Shown piece by piece: positions 42,534 through 52,442 of a DNA stretch of 64,000 nt; position 1 is the first letter of the stretch, and each line of letters opens with the position of its first letter. The notes beneath the pieces were generated by a model that saw only the letters and a program-made list of their open reading frames with translations, searched no databases and was not told the DNA's origin. Origin of the DNA: Methylosinus sp. LW4 (GTDB lineage Bacteria > Pseudomonadota > Alphaproteobacteria > Rhizobiales > Beijerinckiaceae); contig NZ_KB900626.1 in the NCBI RefSeq assembly GCF_000379125.1, positions 3,296,667-3,360,666 of the forward strand, written 5' to 3'. Both the position numbers and the translations under genes were made by a program.

Positions 42534-43334
42534 TCAACGCGGCCTCGTGGTTTCTCTGGACTCCTCCCGTCCCGGGCGCAAGCGGGTCGGCTCCTCCTCC
42601 TGCTGCCGATAGGCGGCGACGAGGACTGTGACATTGTCGGTTCCGCCGCGCGCCAGCGCCAGATCGATCAGCGCGCGGCAGGCCTCCTCCGGCGCGCGGC
42701 CGCTGGCGAGGCCGGCGATCTCCGCCGCCGTCACATGGCCGGTGAGCCCGTCCGAGCAGAGCACGAGCATGTCGCCCTCGAACAGCTCGCCATTGACGAA
42801 ATCGAGCGCCAGCGTCTCGCCGGCGCCGACCGCGCGGGTGATGACATTGCGGCGCGGCCAGTTGCGCGCCTCCTCCGGCGTGAGCACGCCATCGGCGAGC
42901 AGCTGCTCGGCCTCTGTGTGGTCGATGGTGATCTGCACGATATCGCCGCCGCGCAGCAGATAGGCGCGGCTGTCGCCGGCCCACAGGCAAGCGTAATAGC
43001 GGTCGAAGGTCAGCAGCATGACGACGGTGGAGCCCATCGTGCCGACGCCGCGCAGCGCCGCCTGCCGCTGAATATCGCGATGCGCGCCTTGCAAGGCGGC
43101 CTCGCATTGGCGGCGCAGCTCCGCCGCCGCGCTCTGCGGCGCGACGCGGCTGAGACTGTCGACGACCACCGCGCTGGCGGTCGCGCCAGCGGCGTGGCCG
43201 CCCATGCCGTCCGCCACGGCGAAAAGGCCCATATGCGGCTTGGACAGGAAATTATCCTCATTCTCCGCACGCACGCGGCCCTTGTCGGAGAGCGCGAAGG
43301 CGCGCATCGGGCGAAGATCGGCCATGCCGCTCAT
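42534..43334 (-). CDS. pppA: T6SS-associated PP2C-type protein phosphatase PppA
   Basis: A 266-residue metal-dependent phosphatase from ATG 43334, which overlaps the tagF stop (ATGA). PP2C motifs are ENEDNFL, ADGMGGHAAG, AGDSRAYLL, LVLCSDGLT and GGTDNVTVL, including the metal-binding Asp residues. In T6SS it reverses PpkA phosphorylation of the FHA protein. ppkA lies just downstream, after an extragenic repeat. Confidence 0.95.
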   Translation of the reverse strand: MSGMADLRPMRAFALSDKGRVRAENEDNFLSKPHMGLFAVADGMGGHAAGATASAVVVDSLSRVAPQSAAAELRRQCEAALQGAHRDIQRQAALRGVGTMGSTVVMLLTFDRYYACLWAGDSRAYLLRGGDIVQITIDHTEAEQLLADGVLTPEEARNWPRRNVITRAVGAGETLALDFVNGELFEGDMLVLCSDGLTGHVTAAEIAGLASGRAPEEACRALIDLALARGGTDNVTVLVAAYRQQEEEPTRLRPGREESRETTRPR

Positions 43335-44017
43335 GGCTCGCTCGCCGCGGGCGTGAAGCGGCCGGAGATCATGGCCGAAAAGATCGCCGGATCGGGCATG
43401 CCGGTCGAAGCCAACGCGTGAGGCGCGAAACCCTCGCCGCCTTGCGTCCACCAGAAGCTCTGATCGGCGACGGCCTTGGCGCGGGCGAGCGCCTCGCGGG
43501 CGGAACGGCAGGCTTCGGCAAAGCCCGCCTCGCCGACGCGCGCCGCGGCCGCGCTCGCCGTCAGGAGACGCGCCTGCGGCTGCTCCAGCGCCGGCGCGGG
43601 CAGAACCTCCAGCGCTTCCAGCGCCGATTCGAAAGCGACGCCCTGCTCCAATGTCGAGAGCAGGAAATCCTCGAGCGTCGCGAACCAGAGGTCCTGCGGA
43701 TCGGCCTCCGGCGGCGACAGCGTCTCGCCCGCCTCGGCGAAAAACGCGACGCTGAGCGGAAAATAGCGGCCGACGCCATCCATCGACGGCATGAAGGCGC
43801 CGAGCGTCGTCACGCCGGCGCAGAGCTGCGGGCCGAGCCAGAAGCGCCAGATGGGCGCGGTGAGATAGGCGGCCTGCCAAGCGTCGCCGAGCTGCGCGCG
43901 GCTGGAGGCGACGCCGCCTTGAATCCAGGGCTCGAAGGCGGCGAGAAAGCCGCGCGGCGCGCCCTGGGAGACGAAATCGCGCTTCGCCTGCAGCTTGCCG
44001 AATAGTCCGCGCCGCAT
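43331..44017 (-). CDS. tagF: T6SS-associated protein TagF
   Basis: A 228-residue protein with the TagF/ImpM start (LFGKLQAKRDFVSQGAPRGFLAAFEPWIQ) and the conserved APIWRFWLGP and MPSMDGVGRYFPLSV segments. TagF represses T6SS posttranslationally, in Pseudomonas by binding the FHA protein. It follows tssM by ten bases and overlaps pppA; in some species TagF and PppA are fused. Confidence 0.93.
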   Translation of the reverse strand: MRRGLFGKLQAKRDFVSQGAPRGFLAAFEPWIQGGVASSRAQLGDAWQAAYLTAPIWRFWLGPQLCAGVTTLGAFMPSMDGVGRYFPLSVAFFAEAGETLSPPEADPQDLWFATLEDFLLSTLEQGVAFESALEALEVLPAPALEQPQARLLTASAAAARVGEAGFAEACRSAREALARAKAVADQSFWWTQGGEGFAPHALASTGMPDPAIFSAMISGRFTPAASEP

Positions 44018-44027
44018 TCCGCGTCCC

Positions 44028-47000
44028 TCACAATTGCGTCGGACAATGGAATTCGGTGAGCGCCGGCAGAGTGAGCGGCTTCAATGTGGAGCCCGCCTGA
44101 AAGCCGAAGATCAGCGTCTGCTTGCCGAGCGAGAAGGTCGCGTTCAGCCGCTCGCCGGCATAGGAGCGCCCGGCGGCATCCAGCAGTCGGAACAAAGCCC
44201 AGCCGCCGAAGCGCTCGAGCACTATGGGCGCCGCCGCCGGCGCCGAGCCGTCCGCCGCGGCGGTCTGGCTCGGCGCGAGATCGGTCGCGAGGCTCACGGC
44301 CGCGCGGCCGCCGCCGGCGCCGGGCCATTGGATCGCGCGCGGCGTCACCGAGGTTCCGGCGACGGAGGTCGCCTCCTGGCCGTTGACCTCGAATTTCGCC
44401 GTGCGGCCCGCGCCGCTCAGCGGCGGCGGAAAGACGGTGAGCGCGAGATTGGGCATGTTGCCGCCCGACGGGAAGAAGGCGTCGCGAATCTGCGCGGCGC
44501 GCTGGAACTCGCGCAGGCTGGCCGCGGAGAGCCGCGCGGTCAGCGGATATTCCGGCCGGAAGGCCCAGGGGGTCTTGGCCGTGTCGACATATTTGGCGAG
44601 CGACTGCTTGAAGAAGGAATCGAGTATGCCGTTCGGCCCGAACAGCCGGCCGAATTCGGCGAGGCCGATCTCGCTCGCCGCGCCTTTGACGAAAGGATAG
44701 CGGCCGGGCGTCAATTGCTGGCAGGAGGTCGCGACCTGCTCGCGAAAGGCGCCGGTCAGCCGGATCAATTCCGAGTCGAGCACGGCGCGATCGAAATCGG
44801 AGGCCGCGCCGGTGAGCATGGGGCGGAAGGGCTCCGGCAGGCGATCCGCCGTGCCGCGGAATTTCTTCAGCTGCATGGCGAGCGCCGCATTCGCCTGCGG
44901 CGAATTCTCCGGCAGAGTGGCGCCGACGACGAGATTGTCCTTTATGTCGTTCAGCTCGGCGAGCAATTCGTCGATCGGCTTGCGCGGACCCGAGCCATCG
45001 AGCCAGATTTGGAAGGGGACGAAGCGCTTTTCGATCTCCTCGCCCGGCGGCCGGTCGCCACGGCCGGGGAAGAGATCGCTCGCGGCGATCTGCGGCGCGG
45101 CGGCGCCTTCCTTGGCCGGCGCCTCCTTGCGCAGCTTGCGCTCCTTGGTGAGAGACGTCTCCTCCACCACGGATTCGAACAGCGCCTTCAACGGCGAGTT
45201 GGAGGCGGTGGCGGCGCCGAGCGCGCGATATTGCGGCTTGTCGGCGTTGAGGCGCTTCATCTTCAGCCGCGCGAGCGCGCCGCGCCAGGCGGCGTCGAAA
45301 TCGCGGCCATAGAGCGCGAGAAGATCATTGCCGAGCGAACGATATTCGTCGCCGAGCGTCTCCTCGTCGCCCGGGCGCCCGAGCACCCAGCGCTCCTTGC
45401 GCACGCGGTCCGATATGCCGGGAAGGCCGCGCAGAAAGGCGCGCTTGAAGCCTTCGTAAGTGTAGAAGCCCGGCACGCGGATCGAGTCGAGATCCTTGCC
45501 GCTCGCCTCCTCGAACAATTGATCGAAGAGCAGACCGCCGGCGCCCGGCGCCGTCCAATCGGCGACGTCGAGCGTGCGCGCTTCAGACTTCAGCAGCTCA
45601 TAGGCGCGCTCGGAGAGCTTCAAGCGCGCGAGAGTCTTCTGGCTCTCGTCGATGAGCGTCTGATTGGGATGAACGAGCAGCTCGCCAGTGTCGAGCTCGA
45701 GCATGGCGTCGAGATGCTGCTCCAGCGCCTTGGCGTTGTCGGCGAGCGGACCGCGGAAGAGATTGTCGCGCCAATCGCGCCGCTCCCAAGCGAGAATCAC
45801 CTCGCGATCTATGGGCGTGCGCGCATGGCCGAGCATCAGATAGACCTTCAGCGCCTCATAGATGAAGCCCGGATCGTCGCGATGTTCCTCGAGCAATTCC
45901 TCGAGGCGGAACAAAAGCCGCGGCCGCAGCAGACGCTCGAGCGCGAGACGATAGGAGGCGACGGAAGCCTCGACGAGACGCGGGCGCTGGCCGAAGCCCA
46001 ATCCTTCGAAGAAGGATTCGGGACCGCCCCGATGCGCATAGCCCGTCGGCGCGTCGCGCAGCTTCTGCAGCAGGCCGAGAATCTTGCCGTAGTCGCGATC
46101 CTCGACGACCATTTGCCGCGTCAGCGGATAGGCGGCGTCGGCGGCGTACTCGCGCGCCAGCGTCTGCGCGTTCGCAGTCAATTCGGCATTGGCGGAATAG
46201 CTCTTCCACATCGCGAAGCTCGCGCCCGCGCTGATGAGCGCGATGAGCGCGAAGGCCGCGGTCTTCAGGAAGAAGCCGCGCCGCACCGCGCGCGGATCGG
46301 TCGACACCCAGGCGGCTTCGCCGATGATGACCTTCTCCACGAGATCATAGAGAAAGAAGCTCTTGCCATAGCCGCGGAAGCCGATGCCGCCGACATCATG
46401 CGCGCCGAAATTCTTGACCAGCGCATTGATGAGCTGATCGATCGGCGCGCCCTCCTGCGTGCCGGAGGTGAAATAGAAGCCGCGCAGATTGGCGTTGGAG
46501 TGATAGCGCGTCGGCTCGAAGATCGCGTTGAGGAAGTCGTGCACCGGACGCTTGAGCGCCGCCATTTGCGCGGGGAAGCCGTAGAGCGCCACGCGATTGG
46601 CGGGATTGGGCTCCTCCTGCAAACGGTCGAGCATGGTCTGGTTCAAGCGCTCGATCAGCGCGTCGAGCTCGCGCGGAATTTCGGCGACGAGATTGAGCTT
46701 CTTGTCGGCGGTCTGGAAGGTCGCGCCGAAGACGCACTGCAATTTGTCATTGTCGAGATCGGCGAAGAATTCGTTGAAGCCGGCGACGAGATCGGCCTTG
46801 GTGAAGACGGCGTAGACGGGGAAATCCACCTTCAATCGCTCGTGCAGCTCCAGCAAGCGCGCACGAATGGCGCGCGCATGGGCGGCGCGCTCCTCGCGCG
46901 AGCACAGCAGCAGATCTTGCACGCTGATCGCCACCAGCACGCCATTGATGGGCTGGCGCGGGCGATGCTTTTTCAAGAGATCGAGAAAGGAGAACCAGCT

Positions 47001-47576
47001 GCGCTTGTCGAGCGCGGCGTCGGAATCCTGCGTCGTGTAGCGGCCGGCGGTGTCGATGAAGACGGCGTCCTCGGCGAACCACCAATCGCAATAGCGCGTG
47101 CCGCCGGCGCCGGCGATCGCCTCCGGCGTCGCGCCGGCGGCGAGCGGAAAGCGCAGGCCCGAATTGACCAGCGCCGTCGTCTTGCCGGCGCCGGGCGGAC
47201 CGATGATGACATACCAGGGCAGGTCGTAGAGATAGGTGGAGCCGCCCTTGGCGGATTTCCGCAAAGTGGCGAGCGCGTCCTTCATGCGCTCGCCGAGCAC
47301 GACGGAATCGTCTTCGGCGTCCGCACCGGCGACGCCATCGGCCAGCGATGCGGCGTTCTTGCGCCGGCGCCAGAAGGAGAAGCCCGCGACCGAGGCAGCA
47401 ATGGCGACGATCAGCACGATGACGATGTCGCGCACGATCTCATTCTCGAGCGGCTGCCAGCTCCCGAAGGCGATGAAAGGCCCGGCGAGATAGATGATGC
47501 TCGAGATCGACGCGAGGCCGAGACCGAGCAGAATGATGCGGACGATGTCGCCCTTGACGCCGGGCTTCTCGGACAT
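44028..47576 (-). CDS. tssM: T6SS membrane-complex protein TssM (IcmF)
   Basis: A 1182-residue inner-membrane protein, normal length. It has two N-terminal helices (near residues 10-30 and 40-62), a cytoplasmic P-loop domain (GPPGAGKTTALVNSG) with DTAGRY, a third membrane helix around residue 450 (AAFALIALISAGASFAMW) and a large periplasmic domain ending in the C-terminal beta-domain. TssM bridges inner membrane and periplasm with TssL. The Walker A loop is intact, so nucleotide binding is possible. Confidence 0.97.
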   Translation of the reverse strand: MSEKPGVKGDIVRIILLGLGLASISSIIYLAGPFIAFGSWQPLENEIVRDIVIVLIVAIAASVAGFSFWRRRKNAASLADGVAGADAEDDSVVLGERMKDALATLRKSAKGGSTYLYDLPWYVIIGPPGAGKTTALVNSGLRFPLAAGATPEAIAGAGGTRYCDWWFAEDAVFIDTAGRYTTQDSDAALDKRSWFSFLDLLKKHRPRQPINGVLVAISVQDLLLCSREERAAHARAIRARLLELHERLKVDFPVYAVFTKADLVAGFNEFFADLDNDKLQCVFGATFQTADKKLNLVAEIPRELDALIERLNQTMLDRLQEEPNPANRVALYGFPAQMAALKRPVHDFLNAIFEPTRYHSNANLRGFYFTSGTQEGAPIDQLINALVKNFGAHDVGGIGFRGYGKSFFLYDLVEKVIIGEAAWVSTDPRAVRRGFFLKTAAFALIALISAGASFAMWKSYSANAELTANAQTLAREYAADAAYPLTRQMVVEDRDYGKILGLLQKLRDAPTGYAHRGGPESFFEGLGFGQRPRLVEASVASYRLALERLLRPRLLFRLEELLEEHRDDPGFIYEALKVYLMLGHARTPIDREVILAWERRDWRDNLFRGPLADNAKALEQHLDAMLELDTGELLVHPNQTLIDESQKTLARLKLSERAYELLKSEARTLDVADWTAPGAGGLLFDQLFEEASGKDLDSIRVPGFYTYEGFKRAFLRGLPGISDRVRKERWVLGRPGDEETLGDEYRSLGNDLLALYGRDFDAAWRGALARLKMKRLNADKPQYRALGAATASNSPLKALFESVVEETSLTKERKLRKEAPAKEGAAAPQIAASDLFPGRGDRPPGEEIEKRFVPFQIWLDGSGPRKPIDELLAELNDIKDNLVVGATLPENSPQANAALAMQLKKFRGTADRLPEPFRPMLTGAASDFDRAVLDSELIRLTGAFREQVATSCQQLTPGRYPFVKGAASEIGLAEFGRLFGPNGILDSFFKQSLAKYVDTAKTPWAFRPEYPLTARLSAASLREFQRAAQIRDAFFPSGGNMPNLALTVFPPPLSGAGRTAKFEVNGQEATSVAGTSVTPRAIQWPGAGGGRAAVSLATDLAPSQTAAADGSAPAAAPIVLERFGGWALFRLLDAAGRSYAGERLNATFSLGKQTLIFGFQAGSTLKPLTLPALTEFHCPTQL

Positions 47577-47588
47577 TGGGAAAATTCC

Positions 47589-49103
47589 TCAGTCTATGCG
47601 GCTGATGAGCACTTCGACGCGCCGATTGAGGCGCCGTCCGGCTTCATTGGCGTTGTCGGCGATCGGCTCGGACGGGCCGCGGCCGGCCTCCGAGACGCGC
47701 GAAGGATCTTTGAGCAGCGGCTTCAGCAGCGCCGCGACGGCGCGCGCGCGCTCCTCCGAGAGACGCTGATTGTCGCGGAAGGGATTGAGCGGGCTCAAGG
47801 GCTGATTGTCGGAGTGGCCGATCACTTTGACCGGCCCCGTCTCGCCGTCGATCGCGCGCGCGATGCGCTCGGCGATGGGCGAGAATTGCGGCAGCACCGC
47901 CGCCTTGCCGGATTGGAACAGCACGGCGTCGCCGACCTTGATCTGCACCCATTTGCCGTTGCAGGTGACGCTCACGCCGTCGCCGACTTGCTCGCCGATG
48001 CGCTTGCATTGCACGGAAGGTTTCGGCGGCGGCTCCACGCGCGGGAGATTGAGCCGCTCCTGCAAGGCGATCTTGGTGGAAGGATGCAGCGTCCCGATCT
48101 CCGCTGCGACGGATTCGCCGACGCCTCCGAGCTTTGCGCGCAGGCCAATGAAGACGCCGAAGAGCAGGAGCGCCGCGACAGCCGCGCTCGCCCATAGGGG
48201 CAAAACGAAGCCTTTGCGGCCGAGCGGCAGCGCCTGGCCCTTCCAGCGCGGCGAGAGATCGAGCGCCTGCTTCGGCCGCACGCGGCGCAGCAGCTCATAG
48301 AGATTGCGCTGTATGTATTGCAGCTGATTGGGGCCGCCCTCGGCGGCGCGATATTGGCCCTGAAAGCCGAGCGCGAGACAGACATGCTGCAATTCCAGCA
48401 CGTCGAAATTGGCGCCCGGATCGCGCTGCAGCCATTCGAGCTGCTTGAAGAAATTCACGCCGCCGAGACGCTCGCCGAAGAAGCGCGAGGTCATGCTGTA
48501 GCGCGTCCACAAATGGCGGTCGTCGGTCGGTATGTTTTGCACAATGTCGTCGGCCGTCGCGCAAATGAGATATTTGGCGACGTTCGCCTGTTCCGGCGTG
48601 ACGCCGGCGCTGCGAATATCCTTGTCGAAAAAGGCGACGGCGGCGGCGACCTGCTCGAGCAGGCTCTCGAGATCGGCGCTGAGCGCGGCGACGCGCAGAC
48701 GTCCCAGCAGATGCAGCAGCGGGCCGGCGGCGCGCAATATGGGATTGGGATGCTGCGCGACGAGCGCGTCGAAATCCAAATCCTCGGCGCGCTGCAGAGG
48801 CGCGGCCGCCTGCTGCTGCTGCCCGCGGCCCGTCACCCAGGCGTCGGGCGCCGGCGCGCGCGGCGGGCTCGCGGTCTCGAAAGGCGAGGGCGCGAATTGG
48901 CCGTAAGGATGCTCGGCCGGGCGCGGCGCGCCGAAATCTTGTTGCGGCGCATAGGCGGGCGCCGTCTGCGGCGTGTAGCCGGGCGTGGGCGCCGGAGGCG
49001 GCGGCGCAGCAGGGCGCGGCGGCGGACGGCGCCCGCCGGGATTGGGCTGAAAGACCGTGCGGTCGCCGCCGGAGGAGCCGAAAGGATTGTCCTTGTCGCT
49101 CAT
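47589..49103 (-). CDS. tssL: T6SS membrane protein TssL (DotU) with OmpA C-terminal domain
   Basis: A 504-residue protein. A Pro-rich N-terminus (about 1-120) precedes the cytoplasmic DotU domain (NPILRAAGPLLHLLGRLR ... ERLGGVNFFKQLEWL). One membrane helix (LPLWASAAVAALLLFGVFIGL, about 300-320) leads to a periplasmic OmpA-like domain with IGHSDNQPLSPLNPFRDN and NRRVEVLI, which should bind peptidoglycan. Such extended TssL anchors the complex without TagL. It overlaps tssK by four bases. Confidence 0.95.
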   Translation of the reverse strand: MSDKDNPFGSSGGDRTVFQPNPGGRRPPPRPAAPPPPAPTPGYTPQTAPAYAPQQDFGAPRPAEHPYGQFAPSPFETASPPRAPAPDAWVTGRGQQQQAAAPLQRAEDLDFDALVAQHPNPILRAAGPLLHLLGRLRVAALSADLESLLEQVAAAVAFFDKDIRSAGVTPEQANVAKYLICATADDIVQNIPTDDRHLWTRYSMTSRFFGERLGGVNFFKQLEWLQRDPGANFDVLELQHVCLALGFQGQYRAAEGGPNQLQYIQRNLYELLRRVRPKQALDLSPRWKGQALPLGRKGFVLPLWASAAVAALLLFGVFIGLRAKLGGVGESVAAEIGTLHPSTKIALQERLNLPRVEPPPKPSVQCKRIGEQVGDGVSVTCNGKWVQIKVGDAVLFQSGKAAVLPQFSPIAERIARAIDGETGPVKVIGHSDNQPLSPLNPFRDNQRLSEERARAVAALLKPLLKDPSRVSEAGRGPSEPIADNANEAGRRLNRRVEVLISRID

Positions 49104-50440
49104 CTCTTATCCTCCCGAATGGCCCAGAGCTCGAGCTCGAGATCCGGCCAATCGCCCGAGAAATGCAGGCCAATCGCGGCGGCGACGCTGAAATCGGGCC
49201 ACAGCGGACTCTTCTTGTCGATGTAGAAATACACATGGTCGCCGAGCAGCCGAATCTGCGGCGGCGGCGAGGGCCGATGCACGATCGGCACGCCGGGCAG
49301 ATTGTAATGCACGATCTCGTTCATGCGCGTGTCGGGACCGAGCTTCAGCAGATTGGGGAATTGCATCTGTATCTCGCTGAGCGGACGCCGCGACGACACT
49401 TCGAGATAGAAGGACGCGTTCTGAAACAGCGAGCGGTCCTTGATCGGCGATTTGAACGCGTTGGGCGCGAGCTGCTGCAGCTCGAGACGAATGGCGCGAT
49501 GATCGGCGTCCTTGCTGAGGAAGTCCTGAAGATCGCGCAGCACCGGCTCGAATGTATTCTTCAGATTGTCGTGATCGTAAGGCCGATAGCTCGGCGCGCG
49601 GCGATCGGCGGCGCAGAATGTGGCGAGCTCGCCGGCGAGCGACACGAGAAACACATAGAGCCGCTCTGGATGCAGATGATTGGCCGTATGCTCGAAATGC
49701 TGGAGCGCCGGTATCGCGCGATTGAGCGTCTGCAGCAGCAGGTAATCGCGATTTTGCAGGCCGCCGCCGGCGGTGGGATCGGCCGCGTAGCGCGCGATGG
49801 ATTCGAGCTTGTTCTCGATCCAGCCGATGACGCGATTGAGCCAGCCGACGACGACGTCATGCGCGCGGCAGATCAGCACGGTCGGCGCGAATTCGGGATC
49901 GAGCAGCACGGCGCCATTCTCGAGCTTCACGATGCGCGCGACGGGAAGATTATTGTAGCCGCGCTTGCGCTCGCTCTCGAGATGCAGCTCCATGCGCGGA
50001 TGCGCGACCTCTATCTCCTCCTCCACGCGCAGCTCGGATGTGGAGTCGATGAAGGTCTCGGAGGCGTGAAAATAGCGGCTCGCGGAGACGCTGTCGCGCC
50101 GCGCCACCTCGCGCGTGTTGGGCGACGCTTCCGGGAAGGCGAGCCAGACGATGCGATTGGCGATCTTGTCGTCGATCGGCAGAGGCTCCGGCAGCTCCTC
50201 CTTGCCCTCGAGCTGAAAAGGCGTGCCGTCCTGCATCACGCCCCATGCGGCCTCGAGCCCGAATTTGCCGCGCTGCGCGAGGCCGTGGTCGATGTCGAGG
50301 CGGGAGAAGCCCCAGGAGAAGGGCGCGAGATTGCGCGTGCGGGCGGTGGTCGCCCATTCCAGATAGCGGTCGCCCTGCTGGAAGTGGTGCGGGCGCAGGA
50401 ACAAACCTTCGCTCCACACGACCTTGCTGCGCCAAGACAT
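49100..50440 (-). CDS. tssK: T6SS baseplate protein TssK
   Basis: A 446-residue baseplate subunit that links TssF/G to the TssLM membrane complex. The N-terminus (VVWSEGLFLRPHHFQQGDRYLE) is the TssK signature; AGGGLQNRDYLLLQTLNR and the C-terminal HVYFYIDKKSPLW strand fit the family. Family length is about 445. It overlaps tssL. Confidence 0.97.
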   Translation of the reverse strand: MSWRSKVVWSEGLFLRPHHFQQGDRYLEWATTARTRNLAPFSWGFSRLDIDHGLAQRGKFGLEAAWGVMQDGTPFQLEGKEELPEPLPIDDKIANRIVWLAFPEASPNTREVARRDSVSASRYFHASETFIDSTSELRVEEEIEVAHPRMELHLESERKRGYNNLPVARIVKLENGAVLLDPEFAPTVLICRAHDVVVGWLNRVIGWIENKLESIARYAADPTAGGGLQNRDYLLLQTLNRAIPALQHFEHTANHLHPERLYVFLVSLAGELATFCAADRRAPSYRPYDHDNLKNTFEPVLRDLQDFLSKDADHRAIRLELQQLAPNAFKSPIKDRSLFQNASFYLEVSSRRPLSEIQMQFPNLLKLGPDTRMNEIVHYNLPGVPIVHRPSPPPQIRLLGDHVYFYIDKKSPLWPDFSVAAAIGLHFSGDWPDLELELWAIREDKR

Positions 50441-50456
50441 TTGCTTCCCCTGTCAT

Positions 50457-51818
50457 TTATTTTTGGGCGTCGGCCCGGTCGTAGCAGTCGGCGAAATTGC
50501 GCATGAAGGCGTCGGCGAGCTTGTCGCCCGAGCGCGGGCTCATCGCCGTCCAGCGCTCGACATAGCGGTCCCACAGCCGCGCCTTGCGCGAGCCGACCAG
50601 CGAGGCGATGCCGCTGTCCTTGCCCTGCGCTCTCTCGAGGCTCGCGGGATCGAGGCTGTCGCTCAGCATGCGCACCGCTTCCTGCATGGCGGCGTAGGTG
50701 CGTAGCTCATGCGCCTTCACATCGACGAAGGCCTGGGCGAAGGCGGGGCCGGCGGAGAGATAGCCCGGACGCGGCGGACCGAGCACGATGCGCAGCGCCT
50801 CTTCCGTCGTCGGCGCGAATTTCAGCGGGTTGTTGCCCTGCGCCTCTATGATCGTATGGCTGGCGCTGCGCGTCAGCCGCTTGGCCTCGGCGCGGGCGCG
50901 CAGCAATTGCCGCGTCTCCTCGGCGATGAGGCGCGTCAACGTTCCGAGCTGCTCGCCGAGCTGCGCCGGCGTCGCGCCGGCGAATGTCTGTTCCGGCAGG
51001 TTCAGCGCCTGCGCGAAGCTCGTCAGAAATTCCGCATAGGCGCCATCCATCCCCGCCGCAGCGGCGGGCGCGGGCGGCGGCGGAACGGGCGCAGTGGCGA
51101 TCGGCGCAGGAACTGCGAGAGGCGGAGCGGCGGGGATGGAAGGCGCGGCGGCGGGCGGCGGCGAGCCCCAGTCGATAATGGGCGCGGGAGTCGAGGCGGG
51201 CGGCGCCGGCGCGCCCCAAATGTCGTTCGGCGCGGCGGCCGGAGCGGGCTGTGGCGGCTCGCCCCAAAAGGCGGCGGGCGCAGGCTCGGCGGAAGGTCGG
51301 CGCGGGGTCGGCGCTATCGGCGTCGCCACATCGGCGACATGGTCGATCCAATCGGTCTGCGGCGACGGGTCGAGCCGGCGCGGATCGAGCGAGCGCGGAT
51401 CGATGGGCGGCGGCGCCGGCTCGGAGGAGCTCCAGAAATCGTCATAGGCCGGCGCCGGCTGCGTCGATGAGACGGCGGCTGCGTCGAGCGCGGGCGCGTC
51501 GCCCTCCACGCGCGCCGCCACGACATAATCGCCGATATAGAGACGATCGCCGTCGCGCAGCCGATAGGGCGATTGCACGCGATTGTCGGGGTGATTGACG
51601 AAAGTCCCGTTCATCGAGACATCGGTGAGATAATAGGCGCCGTCGCGCGGCGCGATCTCGCAATGGCGGCCGGAGATGAAATGATTCTCGTCCGGCAGGC
51701 ACCAGTCGAGATGCTGATTGCGGCCGATGTCGATGCTGCGGCGGCCTTCCGCGACATAGGTCAGCGGGCCGCCGTCCGGCCTTCGGCTGAAATTCTCGAT
51801 CGTCAATGTCAGGCGCAT
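50457..51818 (-). CDS. tagH: T6SS FHA-domain protein TagH
   Basis: A 453-residue protein. The N-terminal FHA domain (SIDIGRNQHLDWCL, SGRHCEI, TDVSMNGTFVN) binds phosphothreonine. A long Pro/Ala linker (about 100-250) leads to a C-terminal T6SS-FHA domain (LTRLIAEETRQLLRARAEAKRL...). It is the expected substrate of PpkA and PppA in this cluster. It lies 16 bases before tssK. Confidence 0.94.
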   Translation of the reverse strand: MRLTLTIENFSRRPDGGPLTYVAEGRRSIDIGRNQHLDWCLPDENHFISGRHCEIAPRDGAYYLTDVSMNGTFVNHPDNRVQSPYRLRDGDRLYIGDYVVAARVEGDAPALDAAAVSSTQPAPAYDDFWSSSEPAPPPIDPRSLDPRRLDPSPQTDWIDHVADVATPIAPTPRRPSAEPAPAAFWGEPPQPAPAAAPNDIWGAPAPPASTPAPIIDWGSPPPAAAPSIPAAPPLAVPAPIATAPVPPPPAPAAAAGMDGAYAEFLTSFAQALNLPEQTFAGATPAQLGEQLGTLTRLIAEETRQLLRARAEAKRLTRSASHTIIEAQGNNPLKFAPTTEEALRIVLGPPRPGYLSAGPAFAQAFVDVKAHELRTYAAMQEAVRMLSDSLDPASLERAQGKDSGIASLVGSRKARLWDRYVERWTAMSPRSGDKLADAFMRNFADCYDRADAQK

Positions 51819-51864
51819 TCCCCGATGGCTCCCTCAGCGGGCCGCGAGCCCGCGCCTTCTCGCC

Positions 51865-52431
51865 TCATGACCGTTGAAGCTCGCCGAGCGCGCAACGCAG
51901 CGCCGCCTCTATCCAGCCGCTCTCGACAGCCTCACGGCGATCCCCCGCCACGGCGCCGAGCGCAATCAGCACGGCGCCGCGCGCCGCCTGCGCCGTGGCC
52001 TGCGGCGGCGGCTCCAGATAAAAGGCGGGATCGGGCGAGACATTGCCGCCCGACCATCCCGCCGCTTGCGCGACCCAGGCCGCGGCGAGCGATTTTCTCG
52101 CTTGCGCGGCCTCCTCCAGCGCGCGCCGACGCCGCGCCTCGCTCGGCTCGCTCACCCATTCCTCCGCCGCCTGCAGGCAGCGCAGCGACACGGCGTCCGC
52201 CGGCGCCGTCTGCCGCACGCAGCGCGCCGCCCACCACACGGCCTCGCGCCGCGCCAGAAGATAGGCGCAATAGGACAAGGCCGCGCGATGGTCGCCCTCC
52301 TTCGCGAGACGGGAGACGAAGCCCGCGGAAGGCTCCTCGCAGCACTCGATTCCGACGTCGATCTCCGCCGTGGGAAAAGCGGCGTAGAGGTCGCGCACGG
52401 TGGCGAAGCGTATCTTGCTCGGCGCGCTCAC
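51865..52431 (-). CDS. Uncharacterised T6SS-cluster protein
   Basis: A 188-residue soluble, Ala-rich, mostly helical protein starting at GTG 52431 directly behind GGGGGAGAGG. It has six Cys, including CC at residues 30-31 and CAYLLARREAVWW. It has no signal peptide or membrane helix. Its position between vgrG and tagH resembles DUF6931-like genes seen in some T6SS clusters, but I cannot confirm the family. An effector chaperone or VgrG-loading role is possible from position only. Confidence 0.6.
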   Translation of the reverse strand: MSAPSKIRFATVRDLYAAFPTAEIDVGIECCEEPSAGFVSRLAKEGDHRAALSYCAYLLARREAVWWAARCVRQTAPADAVSLRCLQAAEEWVSEPSEARRRRALEEAAQARKSLAAAWVAQAAGWSGGNVSPDPAFYLEPPPQATAQAARGAVLIALGAVAGDRREAVESGWIEAALRCALGELQRS

Positions 52432-52442
52432 CCTCTCCCCCT

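Noticed and set aside
43995..48197. 1400-residue plus-strand open frame opposite tssM and tssL
   Set aside because: Composition is that of a shadow (Arg, Gly, Ala, Glu runs) and the minus strand encodes intact TssM and TssL.
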